Positions 42,105-52,994 are shown, counted from the stretch's first letter. The stretch is DNA of 64,000 bases from Apodemus sylvaticus (GCF_947179515.1 NC_067478.1:24668266-24732265); one strand, 5' to 3'. The notes: a model not told the origin generated them from the letters alone. Program-made: numbers and translations.

Positions 42105-42252
42105 ACTGGGTGGTGCTTCACCCTAAGCTGTGGAGGCAGAGGCTGGCTGGCGGACTTTTGTGAGTTCAAGGCCAGCCTGGCCTACAGAGCGAGCTTCTGA
42201 GCTTCTGAACCGCCAGGGCTACACAGAGAGACCAAAACAACAACAAAGCAAA
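42105..42252 (+). repeat. B1 SINE
   Basis: 'actgggtggtgcttcaccct' to 'gggctacacagagagacc', with a small direct repeat 'gagcttct' twice. Confidence 0.88.
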
Positions 42253-42412
42253 CACTTGCAATGTTAGATCTTTTTTTTTCTTCCTTTTATTCATGTTTCA
42301 GAAAGGAGAGGACTTGCTAACATCACACCTGTTGTTAATAGTACTTAGGTCCATAAGGGAGTTTCCTTTTCTTTGCTGTTTTTATTTTACAGATTGATTT
42401 TTATCATTTGAA

Positions 42413-42413
<1 letters not shown>

Positions 42414-42461
<48 letters not shown>
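42414..42461. repeat. (TG)n microsatellite
   Basis: TG run at the junction with a diverged minus-strand B3-like piece (to about 42,545). Confidence 0.97.
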
Positions 42462-42659
42462 CTATTTACATGTGGGTGTGTGCATGTGACTGGAAGGCAG
42501 AGACATTGGATCCCCTGGAGCTGGAGATATGGATGATTGTGAGTACTGAAGTTAATATATCTTTTTCTCAGTCTATGTAGACATTATTATTCTGTGGACT
42601 TAATTAAGTAGATAGTCATCATAATCCTGATTTGTTTATTTCCTTATTGTCAATATTAT

Positions 42660-42809
42660 TATCAATACTGGATCTGGGTCTTTTGTAACATTGTGGGTTT
42701 CTTGTAGTCCAGACTGGTCTCAAACTCTGTAACAGGTGAGATTTACTCTGAGTTCCTGATTTTCCTGCTTCTATCTTCTAAGTGTTGGGATTGAAAGTAT
42801 GCCTTTATT
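42660..42809 (-). repeat. B1-like SINE, diverged
   Basis: 'gtagtccagactggtctcaa' and 'aagtgttgggattgaaag'. The next B2 inserted at its end. Confidence 0.65.
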
Positions 42810-42822
42810 CATAGGGGATCTT

Positions 42823-43010
42823 TTTTTTAAATAAAGATTTATTTATTTATTATATGTAAGTACACTGTAGCTATCTTCAGACACTCCAGGAGAGGAAGTC
42901 AGATCTTGTTATGGATGGTTGTGAGCCACCATGTGGTTGTTGGGATTTGAACTCAGGACCTTTGGAAGAGCAGTCTGTGCTCTTAACCACTGAGCCATCT
43001 CTCTAGTCCC
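42823..43010 (-). repeat. B2 SINE with target-site duplication
   Basis: Near-consensus B2 flanked by 'ataggggatctt' at 42,811-42,822 and 43,011-43,022. Confidence 0.97.
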
Positions 43011-43051
43011 ATAGGGGATCTTCTAAAGGCTGCTTATAGTATTTCTTGGAA

Positions 43052-43166
43052 CAGTGGTTCTCAATTGAATATCAGTATTTACATTACAGTTCATAAAAGC
43101 ATAATTATAGTTATGAGTGGCAATGAAATAACTTATGGTTGGGTTCACCACGGCTGAGAACTGCTG
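43052..43166. mobile_element. Small hAT-type DNA transposon, URR1-like
   Basis: The ends 'cagtggttctca' (43,052-43,063) and 'tgagaactgctg' (43,155-43,166) form imperfect terminal inverted repeats, and the interior ('ttataattat..tgagtggcaatgaaat', here seen as 'tagttatgagtggcaatg') resembles rodent URR1. Flanks 'tcttggaa' and 'ctttggaa' agree with a decayed 8-bp duplication, as expected for hAT. No transposase is encoded. Confidence 0.75.
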
Positions 43167-43259
43167 CTTTGGAAGAAGTAACTGCAGAAATGATCTTCCA
43201 CTTCTGTATCCCAAGTGTTTTGTTCTTAAGTATGTAACATGAACCCCAGCAGAAATAAG

Positions 43260-43387
43260 TGTTTGGTTGTTGTTTTTTTTTTATTTTACTTATTTGTATG
43301 TGTCTGCATAAGTGGACTGGACTCTGGGTCTCATGGTTTCAAAACACAAGTCCTCTTAACCACTGAGATGTCATCTCTCCAGCCCAG
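43260..43387 (-). repeat. B3-type SINE, partial
   Basis: 'gtcctcttaaccactgagat' and 'catctctccagccc' with an AT-rich tail. Confidence 0.75.
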
Positions 43388-43389
43388 AA

Positions 43390-44555
43390 ATTAAGATTTC
43401 CTTCTGATAATCTGTATTTAATTTATTCAAGGTACTAGCTCACATGTATGAGCAAAGGAGAAAAAAATACGAATATGTCTGTGTACATAGACATTAAGTA
43501 AGTAACTAGATGTGCTAAGGAAAATGTGGGAGCAATATTGCTTTGTCTGTAAATGGTCTGACCATGGTGCGGGCCTTTCCAACACTGCATGCACTGTTGG
43601 TGAGTTGACTGATTAGGATATAAATCATTGCAATGCCAGATTCGGTCCAAGGGGTTGAGGCTTCCTTGGTACATGAGTCGAAGACTTTCTGCACCTCACA
43701 GTACACAGTTGCTGCATTTAGAGCTTCATCTTACAGTAGAGAACAGAGGCGTAGAGGAGGCGTCAGCTGTGCTGAAGGCTGCAGCGCCCGGGGTTGCGGG
43801 GGAGGGCTCTCTCGGCTAGTGTGTCACCTCGCTCCAATTTTCCAGGCCCTTTCTGTAAATGATTTATTTTCCTTGGAACGAGTGTTCATATATTTAGCGA
43901 ATATATCTCGGTATATTGGTAGATATGTTTGTTTATCACATTTATTTTGGTGCCTGTGCATGTTACTGAGAATGGAACAGCATGCACCCCCACACTGCTA
44001 CTGTGGTAGATCCCAGCCCAATTTTTAATATTAACTTATTTCATTTATTTTTGGTGGTAGTGATCCGTCACTCGGGTCATGTCTGCCCCCTCCACTGACC
44101 CCCCCCCACACACACTAGCTCCATTTATTTTATTACTGTACTTTGATGAACGTTTCAAGTACTCACGCATTTATTTCACCGACACCAGATACTTGTATTC
44201 TCTTAGTCCCCAATTGTGGGCTTGGTTCTCCCACCCCTTTAAGAACAGCGGTGCGATTGTTTCTGGGCAGAGGTGGATGCTTTTTCCGGCAGGGGACTGG
44301 AGCTGTGGGTGTTCAGAGTTGAGTTGCGGTTTGGGGTCAGCTTTCCTTGCTGCCGTAGGGCAGAACTTTGAAGGTCTGATCTACTGTGTCATGCCAGGTC
44401 TGAATGTATTCTTTATTCTACAGCTGGCATCGTTGTCAATTTATCATGAGTTTTCTTTTATACATTTCTGTTACCTAAAGAGTTGGTTGTGGGAATGTTT
44501 GCCCCATGCACATACACTTTCAACATTAGAGCCTGTGAGTTTTTTCCTGTATTGA
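43390..44555. other. Unassigned, repeat-poor DNA with a local CpG-rich patch
   Basis: About 43,735-43,840 has a CpG-rich patch ('gcagcgcccggggttgcggg') but lacks splice or TATA signals. Frames of 131 and 158 codons run through 43,633-44,555 and resemble no family I know. Confidence 0.45.
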
Positions 44556-44557
44556 CT

Positions 44558-44632
44558 TGTTCATGGAACATTTGTTGAGAGGATGTGTTTATGCTATGTG
44601 AGGCATTGGGGATACAAACAGATGAAGGTTCA
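44558..44632. repeat. Ancient L2/MIR-like fragment (tentative)
   Basis: 'catggaacatttgttgagag', 'gctatgtgaggcattgggga' and 'tacaaacagatgaa' resemble the common mammalian L2 end (catttattgagc ... tgtgccaggcactgggga). Confidence 0.45.
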
Positions 44633-44634
44633 AG

Positions 44635-44732
44635 AGAGACCCAGTAGACTGGTGTGGCGCGTGCACTCAGGAGGCAGATAGGTGTGTCCCTAAGTTTAAG
44701 GCTAGCCTGGTTTCATAGTGAGATCCTGCCTT
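44635..44732 (+). repeat. B4-type SINE
   Basis: 'tggtgtggcgcgtgcactca' to 'agtgagatcctgcc'. Confidence 0.7.
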
Positions 44733-44748
44733 AAAAAAGGTTTTATGG

Positions 44749-44923
44749 GGCTGGAGAGATGGCTCAGTGGGTAAGAGCACCGACTGCTCTTCCGGAGGTC
44801 ATGAGTTCAAATCCCAGCACCCACATGGTGGCTCACAACCATCTGTAAAGAGATCTGACACCCTCTTCTGGTGTCTGAAGACAGCTACAGTGTACTTACC
44901 TATAATAAATAAATAAATCTTAA
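44749..44923 (+). repeat. B2 SINE with 16-bp target-site duplication
   Basis: Near-consensus B2 flanked by 'aaaaaaggttttatgg' at 44,733-44,748 and 44,924-44,939. It inserted into the A-tail of the preceding B4. Confidence 0.97.
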
Positions 44924-44939
44924 AAAAAAGGTTTTATGG

Positions 44940-45290
44940 ACTAGAGGGATGTTTCAGTGGTTAGGAGCACTGATTTGTCTTCCATAAGACCTGGATTTGA
45001 TTCCCAGCGCCCACATGGCAGCTCACAACAGCCTGTGACTCCAGATTTGGGGGATCCCACACCCGCTTCTAATCCCCTTGGCACCGGGCACATATGTGGT
45101 ACACAAACATACATGCAGGCAAAAGATTCATGTGTGTGTGTGTGTGTGTGTATGTATGTGTATGTGTGTGAATAAAAATAAAAATCCAAGTATGGTGGAG
45201 CCTGCCTTTAGCACTTGGGTGAAGGATCAGGAGTTGGTCCTTAGAGTTGAGACAAGCTCAGGGCACAGGAGGCCCTGTTAAAAAACCCTC
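44940..45290 (+). repeat. B3 SINE with TG tract, then B4-like SINE
   Basis: B3 from 'actagagggatgtttcagtg' through 'cccagcgcccacatggcagc' and 'acatacatgcaggcaaaaga' to TG and AATAAAA (45,186). 45,187-45,288 is a diverged B4/B1. Confidence 0.88.
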
Positions 45291-45309
45291 ACAAACATTT
45301 TCTGCTGTT

Positions 45310-45800
45310 GTTTGAGAGGGTTTTTTGCTGTTGTCTTTCGATGAGACCCTGGTTGGTTCATAATTCCATATGTGTAGACCAGGCTATCCTCAAACTCAGA
45401 GATCTCTCTCTGCCTCCTGAATTCTGGGATTAAAGGCTTGCATAACCATGTTTGGCCAAAAAAGTTTTAATGTAAAAATTTGCGATTATTTTATATGAAT
45501 ACTTGATTAAGATAATATTACCTGCTAAAAATATAAAGTATCAATTAGTAAAAATAATTTTAATGGGGCAGGGATTACAACCCAATAGTAGAGTTCTTAA
45601 TTGCCATGTTCAAGGCCCTGTGTAAGACTACAAAATAGAACAAGAAAAAAATTAATAACATTTGTCTTCTTTTAGGGTAGGATCTCATTGTAACCGTGGT
45701 GGGTCTGGAACTTGCTTTGTAGACCAGGCTGGCCTCAGGCTTGCAATGATCCTCCTGCTGCCTCTAGCATGGCAGGAGGGCAGGCTTTCAGCACTATGCT
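45310..45800 (-). repeat. Two diverged B1 SINEs flanking AT-rich DNA
   Basis: 45,325-45,455 ('tgtagaccaggctatcctca') and 45,670-45,795 ('tgtagaccaggctggcctca'). Confidence 0.75.
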
Positions 45801-45804
45801 TAGC

Positions 45805-46465
45805 AGTCCCGGTAAATACGAAAAGTAGTTTCAATTACAATTTAGGAAATAGCAGTTGACAGAACCTATATGATAAACAAGTTTCTTGGGTCCTAAATTT
45901 ATCTCTTTAATTTTGAAATGGATTATTTACATCTCCTGGGTTCAAACACCACAGCCGTGCCTCCGCCCCCTGAGGACTGAGGTTGCAGCTGTGGCCACCA
46001 CATCTGGCTTCTTGCTCTCCTGACTCCTAACCCCTTTACTCAGTGGAGAGCGGGCTGCTTGGTCTTTCTCTTTGGGGCTTCCTTTCATTCAAGATACTTG
46101 CATGACCCCTAGAATGTAAGCATATGAAATACATATATGTTATACAAATCAAAGATTTATTGATAGTAATACATTTATTTTAAAATAATTCTTTGGTATA
46201 TAGTTATTTTTCTTATGTATTAAAGATAAAAACAAAATTTCATACTAACAGGTAGATGTGCTTGCTAATTTTTAATGTACAGGGCCACTTCAAAAGTTAC
46301 TGAAAATCATGATCTAATCCTAAGCCAAAAATCTATGTAGCCATTTTTGTTTATGAAACCTGAGTCAGCAACTCAAAAAATGACTTTAATAATTACCACC
46401 CGCCCTCACAGATTTATACATGTGAAAAATGTATTCTGGTGGTAAGTCACCTAAATAGAACTTGT
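45805..46465. other. Unassigned AT-rich DNA
   Basis: No gene or confident repeat. Confidence 0.4.
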
Positions 46466-46469
46466 TTTT

Positions 46470-46572
46470 GTTTTTAAAACAGGGATGTCTTGGAATGCTC
46501 TATGTAGACCAGACTCATCTCAAACTCAGATATCCACCTGCCTCTGCCTCTCGGGTTAAAGGTGTGTGTTAG
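46470..46572 (-). repeat. B1 SINE, partial
   Basis: 'tgtagaccagactcatctca' and 'gggttaaaggtgtgtg'. Confidence 0.75.
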
Positions 46573-46692
46573 GAGGGCTGGGGACAGAAGAGAACATTTA
46601 ACACAATCTAAAGATACACTAAACCTGCACTTACATGCTGAGGAGTTACAGTAGGAAATAACTGAAAGTGTTTACTTTCCATACTTAAATTG

Positions 46693-46914
46693 CTATGCTT
46701 GTAAGAGCAGAAAGCCTCGTATACACGGGAAGGAAGCCATCCCTGCAGTCGTCACAGCCAGGAGCCGAGATGCTCGAGCTGGCATGATGACCGCCGTGCA
46801 CTGCACAGCGCTCTTGTTGCTTTCAGAGCCAAGGCTGCGCAGTCCCCTGACGCAGTGCAGCACAAGCTGCAGAAACGCAGGCGTCCATTTGGTCATTTCC
46901 ATGTTCATAGACAT
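46693..46914 (-). other. CpG-rich segment with a 73-codon minus-strand ORF, unidentified
   Basis: The frame runs from an ATG with three more ATGs within six codons ('MSMNMEM') to TAG. It has nine CpG-rich codons in an otherwise CpG-poor region, and no repeat is recognised. I do not recognise the protein. There is no promoter, splice or poly(A) support, so it may be an exon, an old retrocopy fragment, a conserved element or chance. Confidence 0.25.
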
Positions 46915-46989
46915 TTTACTGTTGCCAATTTTTCTGTGATCCCCAGAAAAACCCTATATGGAGCCATAACCCCCCAGTTTAAGAAGCTG

Positions 46990-47200
46990 GGTTCTAGAGG
47001 CTGGAGAGATGGCTGAGTGGTTAAGAGCTCTGGCTATCAGAGGACCCTGATTCAATTCCCAGCACCAACATGGCACCTCACCCTGGACAAGGTACTGGCA
47101 ACTCCAGTACCAGGGCTTCTGCCACCCTCCTCACACAGAAATACCTGTCGTCTTTAAAACACCAATGCACATAAGATAAACAACATTTTTATTTTTGTAA
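46990..47200 (+). repeat. B3/B2-type SINE
   Basis: 'gaggctggagagatggctga', 'attcaattcccagcaccaac', then a diverged 3' half. An AG run (47,275-47,319) lies beyond the tail. Confidence 0.85.
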
Positions 47201-47268
47201 ATATTTGCACATATATATGTTTATGTATGTATACACATGCATGTCTGCACACATACAACACATACACA

Positions 47269-47274
<6 letters not shown>

Positions 47275-47319
<45 letters not shown>
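47275..47319. repeat. (AG)n microsatellite
   Basis: Pure AG run. Confidence 0.97.
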
Positions 47320-47324
<5 letters not shown>

Positions 47325-47580
47325 TAAAATCTTATTCCCAGCTTCCTATGTTTAAAAATAGGTAAATTTTAGTTCATTGTCATAAACAGACAATACCTCA
47401 CATGATAAATTGGACAACAGTAAGAGGGGATGGGGACCACCTGTGTTTGTGGCACATGTGTGTGTACACCCTCATGTTTATTCAAGTGTGTATATGTGAA
47501 GAGTTCAAAGTCATTGTAGGCTATGTGAGACACTGCTTTCAGAAACCAAGAAGAAGGAAGAGTGTGTGAAAAAGTCAGTT
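47320..47580. other. Unassigned non-coding DNA
   Basis: No feature supported. Confidence 0.35.
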
Positions 47581-47584
47581 CAGC

Positions 47585-47870
47585 CTGTTGCTAGTGCGTG
47601 CCTGGAAGCTGAGGTTGGGAGGTTGAGGCAGGAAGTCTGGGCCAGAGAAGTCAAGTCCAGCCTTGGAAATGGGTTGAGCTACTGAACTACAGATGGTGAA
47701 ATGGAGCCAGCCAGCCAGTTGGTAGGGCTGGGGGATTTTCCTAGGGAGGTGCTGGGGTCAGTCTGATTTGTTGGGTTTTTTGGCATAGGGTCTCGTGTAG
47801 CTCAGACTGGATCCACATTCACTGTATAATTGAGGATGATGTTATTAATTATAAGTGTATTGTACCAGGG
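47585..47870. repeat. Diverged B4-like (+) and B1-like (-) SINEs
   Basis: Plus at 47,585-47,690 ('gaagctgaggttgggaggtt'); minus at 47,780-47,870. Confidence 0.5.
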
Positions 47871-47921
47871 TAGACAAATAACACCTGTCCACTTAATAGA
47901 CTTAATAGAGAGTTAGTGTCT

Positions 47922-48047
47922 TTTTCTTTCCTTTCCTTTCCTTTTTCCTTTTTCCTTTCCGTTTTCCTTTTTCCTCTTTCCTCTTTTTCCTCTTTCCTCT
48001 TTCCTCTTTCCTCTTTCCTTTCCTTTCCTTTCCATTCCATTCCATTT
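47922..48047. repeat. (TTTCC)n polypyrimidine tract
   Basis: About 125 bases of TTTCC/CTTTTTC units, broken by a G and by 'ccattccattccatt' near the end, then poly(T) of the next SINE. Confidence 0.95.
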
Positions 48048-48049
48048 TT

Positions 48050-48165
48050 TTTTTTAAGACAGGGTCTCACTGTGTAGACCAGGTTGGCCTCAGATTCGGA
48101 GATTTGATTGACTCTGCCTCAAGGTGCTGGGATTAAAGACATATACCATCAAACCTTGAATTAGT
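48050..48165 (-). repeat. B1 SINE, partial
   Basis: 'agacagggtctcactgtgta' to 'gtgctgggattaaagaca'. Confidence 0.85.
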
Positions 48166-48169
48166 GTCT

Positions 48170-48320
48170 TGAGTGTGGCTGACACCATGCGCATGTCATC
48201 TGTGTAGTTACACAGGGCTCCTTACCTGAAGGGGAACTGTGCATAATCTAATGCTAAGCCATCTCTGTCTTGAAATTCCTAATTTTTGAATGAGTAGACC
48301 TGCATCATTCATTGATTCAC
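48170..48320. other. Unassigned non-coding DNA
   Basis: No feature supported. Confidence 0.35.
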
Positions 48321-48324
48321 TCAT

Positions 48325-48637
48325 TTTGAGACTGGGTCTCAACTCTGTAGCCCTGACTGGCCTCAGACTCACAAAGATCCACGTGCTCCTGCCTCCTGGG
48401 TTCTAGGATTAAAGGTGTGAGTCACCATGCCTGCTTTACTTACTAAATTTTATTTTATTTTATGTTATGTTATTTTGTTTTTTTGGATTTGTTTTTTTCG
48501 AGACAGGGTTTCTCTGTATAGCCCTGGCTGTCCTGGAACTCACTCTGTAGACCAAGCTGGCTTTGAACTCAGAAATCTGCCTGCCTCAGCCTCTCAGAGT
48601 GCTGGGATTACAGGCGTGTGCTACCACCCGGCTAAAT
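48325..48637 (-). repeat. Two antisense B1 SINEs
   Basis: A diverged unit at 48,325-48,438 and a near-consensus B1 at 48,497-48,635 with the 'tctcagagtgctgggattac' variant. Confidence 0.92.
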
Positions 48638-48649
48638 TTTATTTTTAGT

Positions 48650-48815
48650 TAGATTTTTGCCTGTCCTTAGGTATGTGCACAGGAATGCAGGTGCCTTCAG
48701 AGGCCAGAGGTGCTTGATTTCCCCAGAGCCGGAGTTAGCTGCCTGGTATTGGTACTGGAACTCAAACATTTTGGGTTCTCTGGAAGAGCAATATTAAAAT
48801 TTTTTTCTCCAGCAC
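48650..48815 (-). repeat. B3-type SINE, diverged
   Basis: 'cttcagaggccagaggtgct', 'gggttctctggaagagcaat'. Confidence 0.75.
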
Positions 48816-48819
48816 TAGA

Positions 48820-49925
48820 CATTCTTATAGAGATAAGAGGTTTACATTTAGAATTAGCCAGTTGAACTGTGGTGATCCCTGCTGTGACAGGGTCCAGAGA
48901 ATCATAGTCAGGATCTAGTTGGATGGATGCTGTCTTCTTCCCTTAGGTTGAACACAGGGGGTTGACCTGGGTGATATCCGTGTGAGCACCGGCTTTCACA
49001 TCCTGTTTGATCTGGTGCTTGCTTGGCCTTGATGTATTCAGTGAGCATAAGTGTCATTGTCTTCTCTTAGTGGTCAGAAGACAGCTCATGACCACTAGTC
49101 ATGGTCACTTAGCATAGTGGTTAAGTTGTCTTCTCCTGTGAAACGACTGTTCAAGGCCTCCGGAGCTGTAGTGGAAATGGGTCACCAGAATGGACGCAGA
49201 CAGGTGGACTGTCAGTCTGCTCTTGTTCTGTACCCTTGGTATCCTTAGGTTTAGACACAGTTCCTTGTAGAACCATCTTGGGAAAATGGTCTTACATTTT
49301 GTTGTTGCTTTTAATTTTTATTTTATTTTTTTGAGACAGGGCTTTACTGTATATCCCTGGCTGGCTTGAGGGGTCTTGCATTTTTATTTTTTACTACATT
49401 CTATAACTTATTTACTTAGATTTGATCTTGAATATATAAACCCACTAGTAAATGTCTCAAAGCTGAGAACATTGGAACACAGATCCTAAACATAATAAAA
49501 TTTAACCTTGGTAGATCTTTCAGCCAATGTGTTAAATTGTGTGTGGCTATAAACAGTCAGTTGACACACAGGTAGTAAACATTTAACACTGTCCATTTTG
49601 ATTAATACTTTCTGTCTTCAACCTTTTATTTTGCAGTCCATCTTCTAATCTGAAAAAGTCTTCCATGACTAATTCACACTTAAAAATAAGTTATATCATA
49701 TATTCCTAGAAGACTGAAATGGGGGCTGTTATTTTGAGGTAAGTGTCCAATTTTGTAGATTTTATTTCTTAGTCCTTTACAAAGTTGAATATAGAAGGAA
49801 AGTATGAATATTGGTTAGCTTCTAATTCTTTTTCTAATCTCTTGAGACCTGGTTTGTATTTTGGGTCCCTAAGCCTCACTTTAAGGTAGACTGAGACCTA
49901 GGGTTGCTTAGTTCAGAGGGGTTTG
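48820..49925. other. Unassigned, repeat-poor DNA
   Basis: Only a short B1 remnant at 49,325-49,375. No coding frame or splice structure recognised. Confidence 0.45.
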
Positions 49926-49934
49926 TGTGCTTGC

Positions 49935-50235
49935 TTGCTTCTGTTTGTTTGATATTTTAGTCCAAGCTGTTCTGAAATTGACCACAAAGCACAGGCTAGG
50001 TTGGAACTCAAGCTCCTTCAGTCTCCAGAGTACTGGGATCACAGCAGTGAGACTAATACTCAGTGAAGGTGATTTTTATTATTTTTGTTATTGGTTTTTG
50101 GAGACAGGGTTGCTCTGTGTATCCCTGGCTATCCCTGAACTCATTTTGTAGACCAGGCTAGCCTCAAACTCACAGAGCTATGCCTGCCTCTGCCTCCCAA
50201 GCCCTGGGATAAAAGGCAGGTACAATGGTATACCT
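49935..50235 (-). repeat. Two antisense B1 SINEs
   Basis: Diverged at 49,955-50,055; clearer at 50,095-50,225 ('gagacagggttgctctgtgt'). Confidence 0.82.
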
Positions 50236-50349
50236 GCCTTATTATTTGTTTAAATAAAGATTTATCAAGCGATAGCATTGCCGAGAGTACAGTTAACAAA
50301 AGAGACAGATAACAAAAGAAAAACAGATTGCTGTTATTAACCTATGAGT

Positions 50350-50860
50350 TTGAACACTTTTTAAAAAAAATTTATGTGTATGGTTGGTTTATCTGAATGT
50401 ATGTGTACGGTGTTTTCTGAGGCCAGGATGTGTCAGGTCCTTTGGAACTGGAGTTGTAGCCAGTTGTGAGCTACTTTATTAGGGTGGGAATTAGACTTCG
50501 GTCCTCTGGAAGAGCAGCCAGTGCTCTTAACCTCTGAGTTATTTCTCCAGCCTCCAAGTTTGGACACTTCAGAAGCTGGATAAGTTTTACTGATTCATTG
50601 CGCTTTTTGGTGTAACAGTACTGGGACATGAAGGGTGAGGAGTGCTCCTTCACACAGCCCCAACTCTACCAATCCTTTGTGTTTTGTATGCATGCATACC
50701 TGTGCAACACTTGCCTATGAAGGCCAGAAGAGGGCATCATATCCCGTGGAATTGGAGTGATGGACAGTTGTAAGCTGCTATGTAGATGCTAGAAATTAGG
50801 CTGGGTCCTCTGGAAGAGTAGCTGGCTCACTTAACCACTGAGCCATCTCTCCAACCCCAT
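50350..50860 (-). repeat. Two B3-type SINEs
   Basis: 50,365-50,555 ends 'aacctctgagttatttctcc'; 50,675-50,858 contains 'gaaggccagaagagggcatc' and ends 'ccactgagccatctctccaa'. Confidence 0.85.
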
Positions 50861-50867
50861 TCATCTG

Positions 50868-51045
50868 TTTGTTTGTTTGTTTGTTTGTTTGTTTGTTTTG
50901 AGACAGTGTCTCACTCTTGCTGTAATTGTAATGGTTTGGAACTAGCTTAGATTAGACTGGCTTCACACTCAAAGAAATCTGTCTCTGCCTCCTGAGTGCC
51001 AGGGTTAAAGGGGTTAAAATCGTGCAGCATTTATGTCTGGCTGAT
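50868..51045 (-). repeat. (TTTG)n and B1 SINE, diverged
   Basis: Nine TTTG units, then 'gagacagtgtctcactcttg' and a diverged body. Confidence 0.8.
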
Positions 51046-51159
51046 AGGCTTTTAAAGCAATCAAATTAGGGAAATTTTGAAGAATGATCAGAGTGAGTCA
51101 GGGAGAGTAATAAAACGTACCTATTAGGCTTTGGAAAGCCTAATACTTAAAAGTTGCTT

Positions 51160-51420
<261 letters not shown>

Positions 51421-51444
51421 TGTTTTTTTTTTGTTTTGTTTTTT

Positions 51445-51625
51445 TTTTAAAGCTTTATTTATTTATTATATATAAGTACACTGTAGCTGTCTTCAGATAC
51501 ACCAGCAGAGGGTGTCAGATCTCATTACGGATGGTTGTGAGCCACCAAGTGGTTGTTGGGATTTGAACTCAGGACCTTCGGAACAGTAGTCAGTGCTCTT
51601 AACCACTGAGCCATCTCTCCAGCAC
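51445..51625 (-). repeat. B2 SINE
   Basis: Reverse B2 from 'aaagctttatttatttatta' to 'gagccatctctccagca', followed by a poly(C) run (about 51,626-51,639). Confidence 0.95.
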
Positions 51626-51644
51626 CCCCCCCCCCCCCTTTTTT

Positions 51645-51768
51645 TAATTGAGACAGGGTCTTACGTAGCATAGTCTGGTCTTTAGCCCTTTCAATATCTG
51701 AGGCATATTTGAATTCCTGATCTTTCTGACTGTATCTCCCAAGTGTTGGGATTAGAAGTGTATGTACT
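51645..51768 (-). repeat. Old B1-like SINE, left part of an interrupted copy
   Basis: 'ttgagacagggtcttacgta' to 'aagtgttgggattagaagtg'. The right part resumes at 52,308 with 'accatg', so the L1 landed inside this element. Confidence 0.7.
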
Positions 51769-52292
51769 TTTTATGAGGTCACATTTGTCAATTCTTGATC
51801 TTAGAGCATAAGCTATTGGTGTTCTGTTCAGGAACTTTCCCCCTGTACCGATGTCTTCAAGGGTCTTCCCCAGTTTCATTTCTATTAGCTTCAGAGTGTC
51901 TGGCTTTATGTGGAGGTCCTTGATCCATTTGGAGTTGAGCTTAGTACAAGAAGACAAGGATGGATCAATTCCCATTCTTCTGCATGCTGACCTCCAGTTG
52001 AACCAGCACCTAGAAAACTGGAATACCCAAAACATAATCCACACATCAAATGAGGTACAAGAAGAACGGAGGAGTGGCCCCTGGTTCTCGAAAGACTCAG
52101 TGAAGCAGTATAGGGCAAAACAAGAACAGGGAAGTGGGAAGGGTTGGGTGGAAAAACAGGGGGAGGGAAGGGGGCTGATGGGACTTTCGGGGAGTGGGGG
52201 GGTCTAGAAAAGGTGAAATAATTTGAAATGTAAATAAAAAATATATCAGAATAAAAAAAAGAAAAAAAAAGAAATCAAAAAAAAAAAAAAAA
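51769..52292 (+). mobile_element. L1 insertion with inverted 5' portion
   Basis: 51,769 to about 52,010 is antisense L1 ORF2 C-terminal sequence; the minus-strand translation reads 'SKWIKDLHIKPDTLKLIE' and 'AYALRSRIDK', typical of mouse ORF2. From about 52,011 the sequence switches to sense L1 ('tggaatacccaaaacataat', 'acagggaagtgggaagggtt', 'aaatgtaaataaaaaatata') and ends in an A-rich tail. Perfect 15-bp duplications 'agaagtgtatgtact' flank the whole unit (51,754-51,768 and 52,293-52,307). It is 5'-truncated and cannot encode active protein. Confidence 0.95.
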
Positions 52293-52309
52293 AGAAGTGT
52301 ATGTACTAC

Positions 52310-52950
52310 CATGATTTGGATTTTTTGAGATAGGAACATCCTGTCTTCCCCTTCTATGATTATAAAGTGCTATGATTATAGGCAGGTAGCCACCAAGACT
52401 GGTATTGATCTGTCTTAATTTAAAAAGTTATGTTTTTTTATACACTTGGGCTCAACAGAGTGGCCCCGTTTCCGCTTGCCTGCCAGCGTTCGTGGAAGCT
52501 GGAGTTCTGCCTGCAGTTCTGTTTCATTGCTCAAGGATTCTTTTCATCTCTATGCACTGGATGTTTATGTGGTTGGAAGTGATGTTCATAAAGATACTGA
52601 GTGTCTGTAGACCTGGTCCTTTAACAATGCAATGGCAATGTGCGTTTTGCTTTTACTCAGAACATAACTGGTCAGACCGCCTGTGGTCTGATGTAGACAG
52701 TAGGGATGCTGTGAAAGCTGGGACTGTCTGCGTAGCATGACCTTTCAAAACTGTTTTTTTTTTATCTTGCCAGAATCTCATTTAGTCTTCTGATAGCCAC
52801 ACGATAGAGGAAGTAGTGGGCAAAGGGCAGCACAATGGCTGCCTTGTTCTCAGGCCAGTCTTCTGGTGGAAGACGGTGACAGACAGTTGTGCTGTTACGT
52901 ACGTATCTATGTGAGAGCTTAGGCCAAGACACTTTTAAACATTATTATTA
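52310..52950. other. Remainder of old SINE, then unassigned DNA
   Basis: A diverged antisense SINE piece ends near 52,400. 52,410-52,790 appears unique, with a 111-codon plus frame that I do not recognise. Confidence 0.4.
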
Positions 52951-52959
52951 TTGTTATTA

Positions 52960-52960
<1 letters not shown>

Positions 52961-52994
<34 letters not shown>

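Noticed and set aside
43633..44555. 131- and 158-codon frames near a CpG-rich patch, considered as exons
   Set aside because: The amino-acid sequence is low-complexity-free but unrecognised, the frames overlap each other's context with no splice or promoter support, and the patch is too short for a CpG island.
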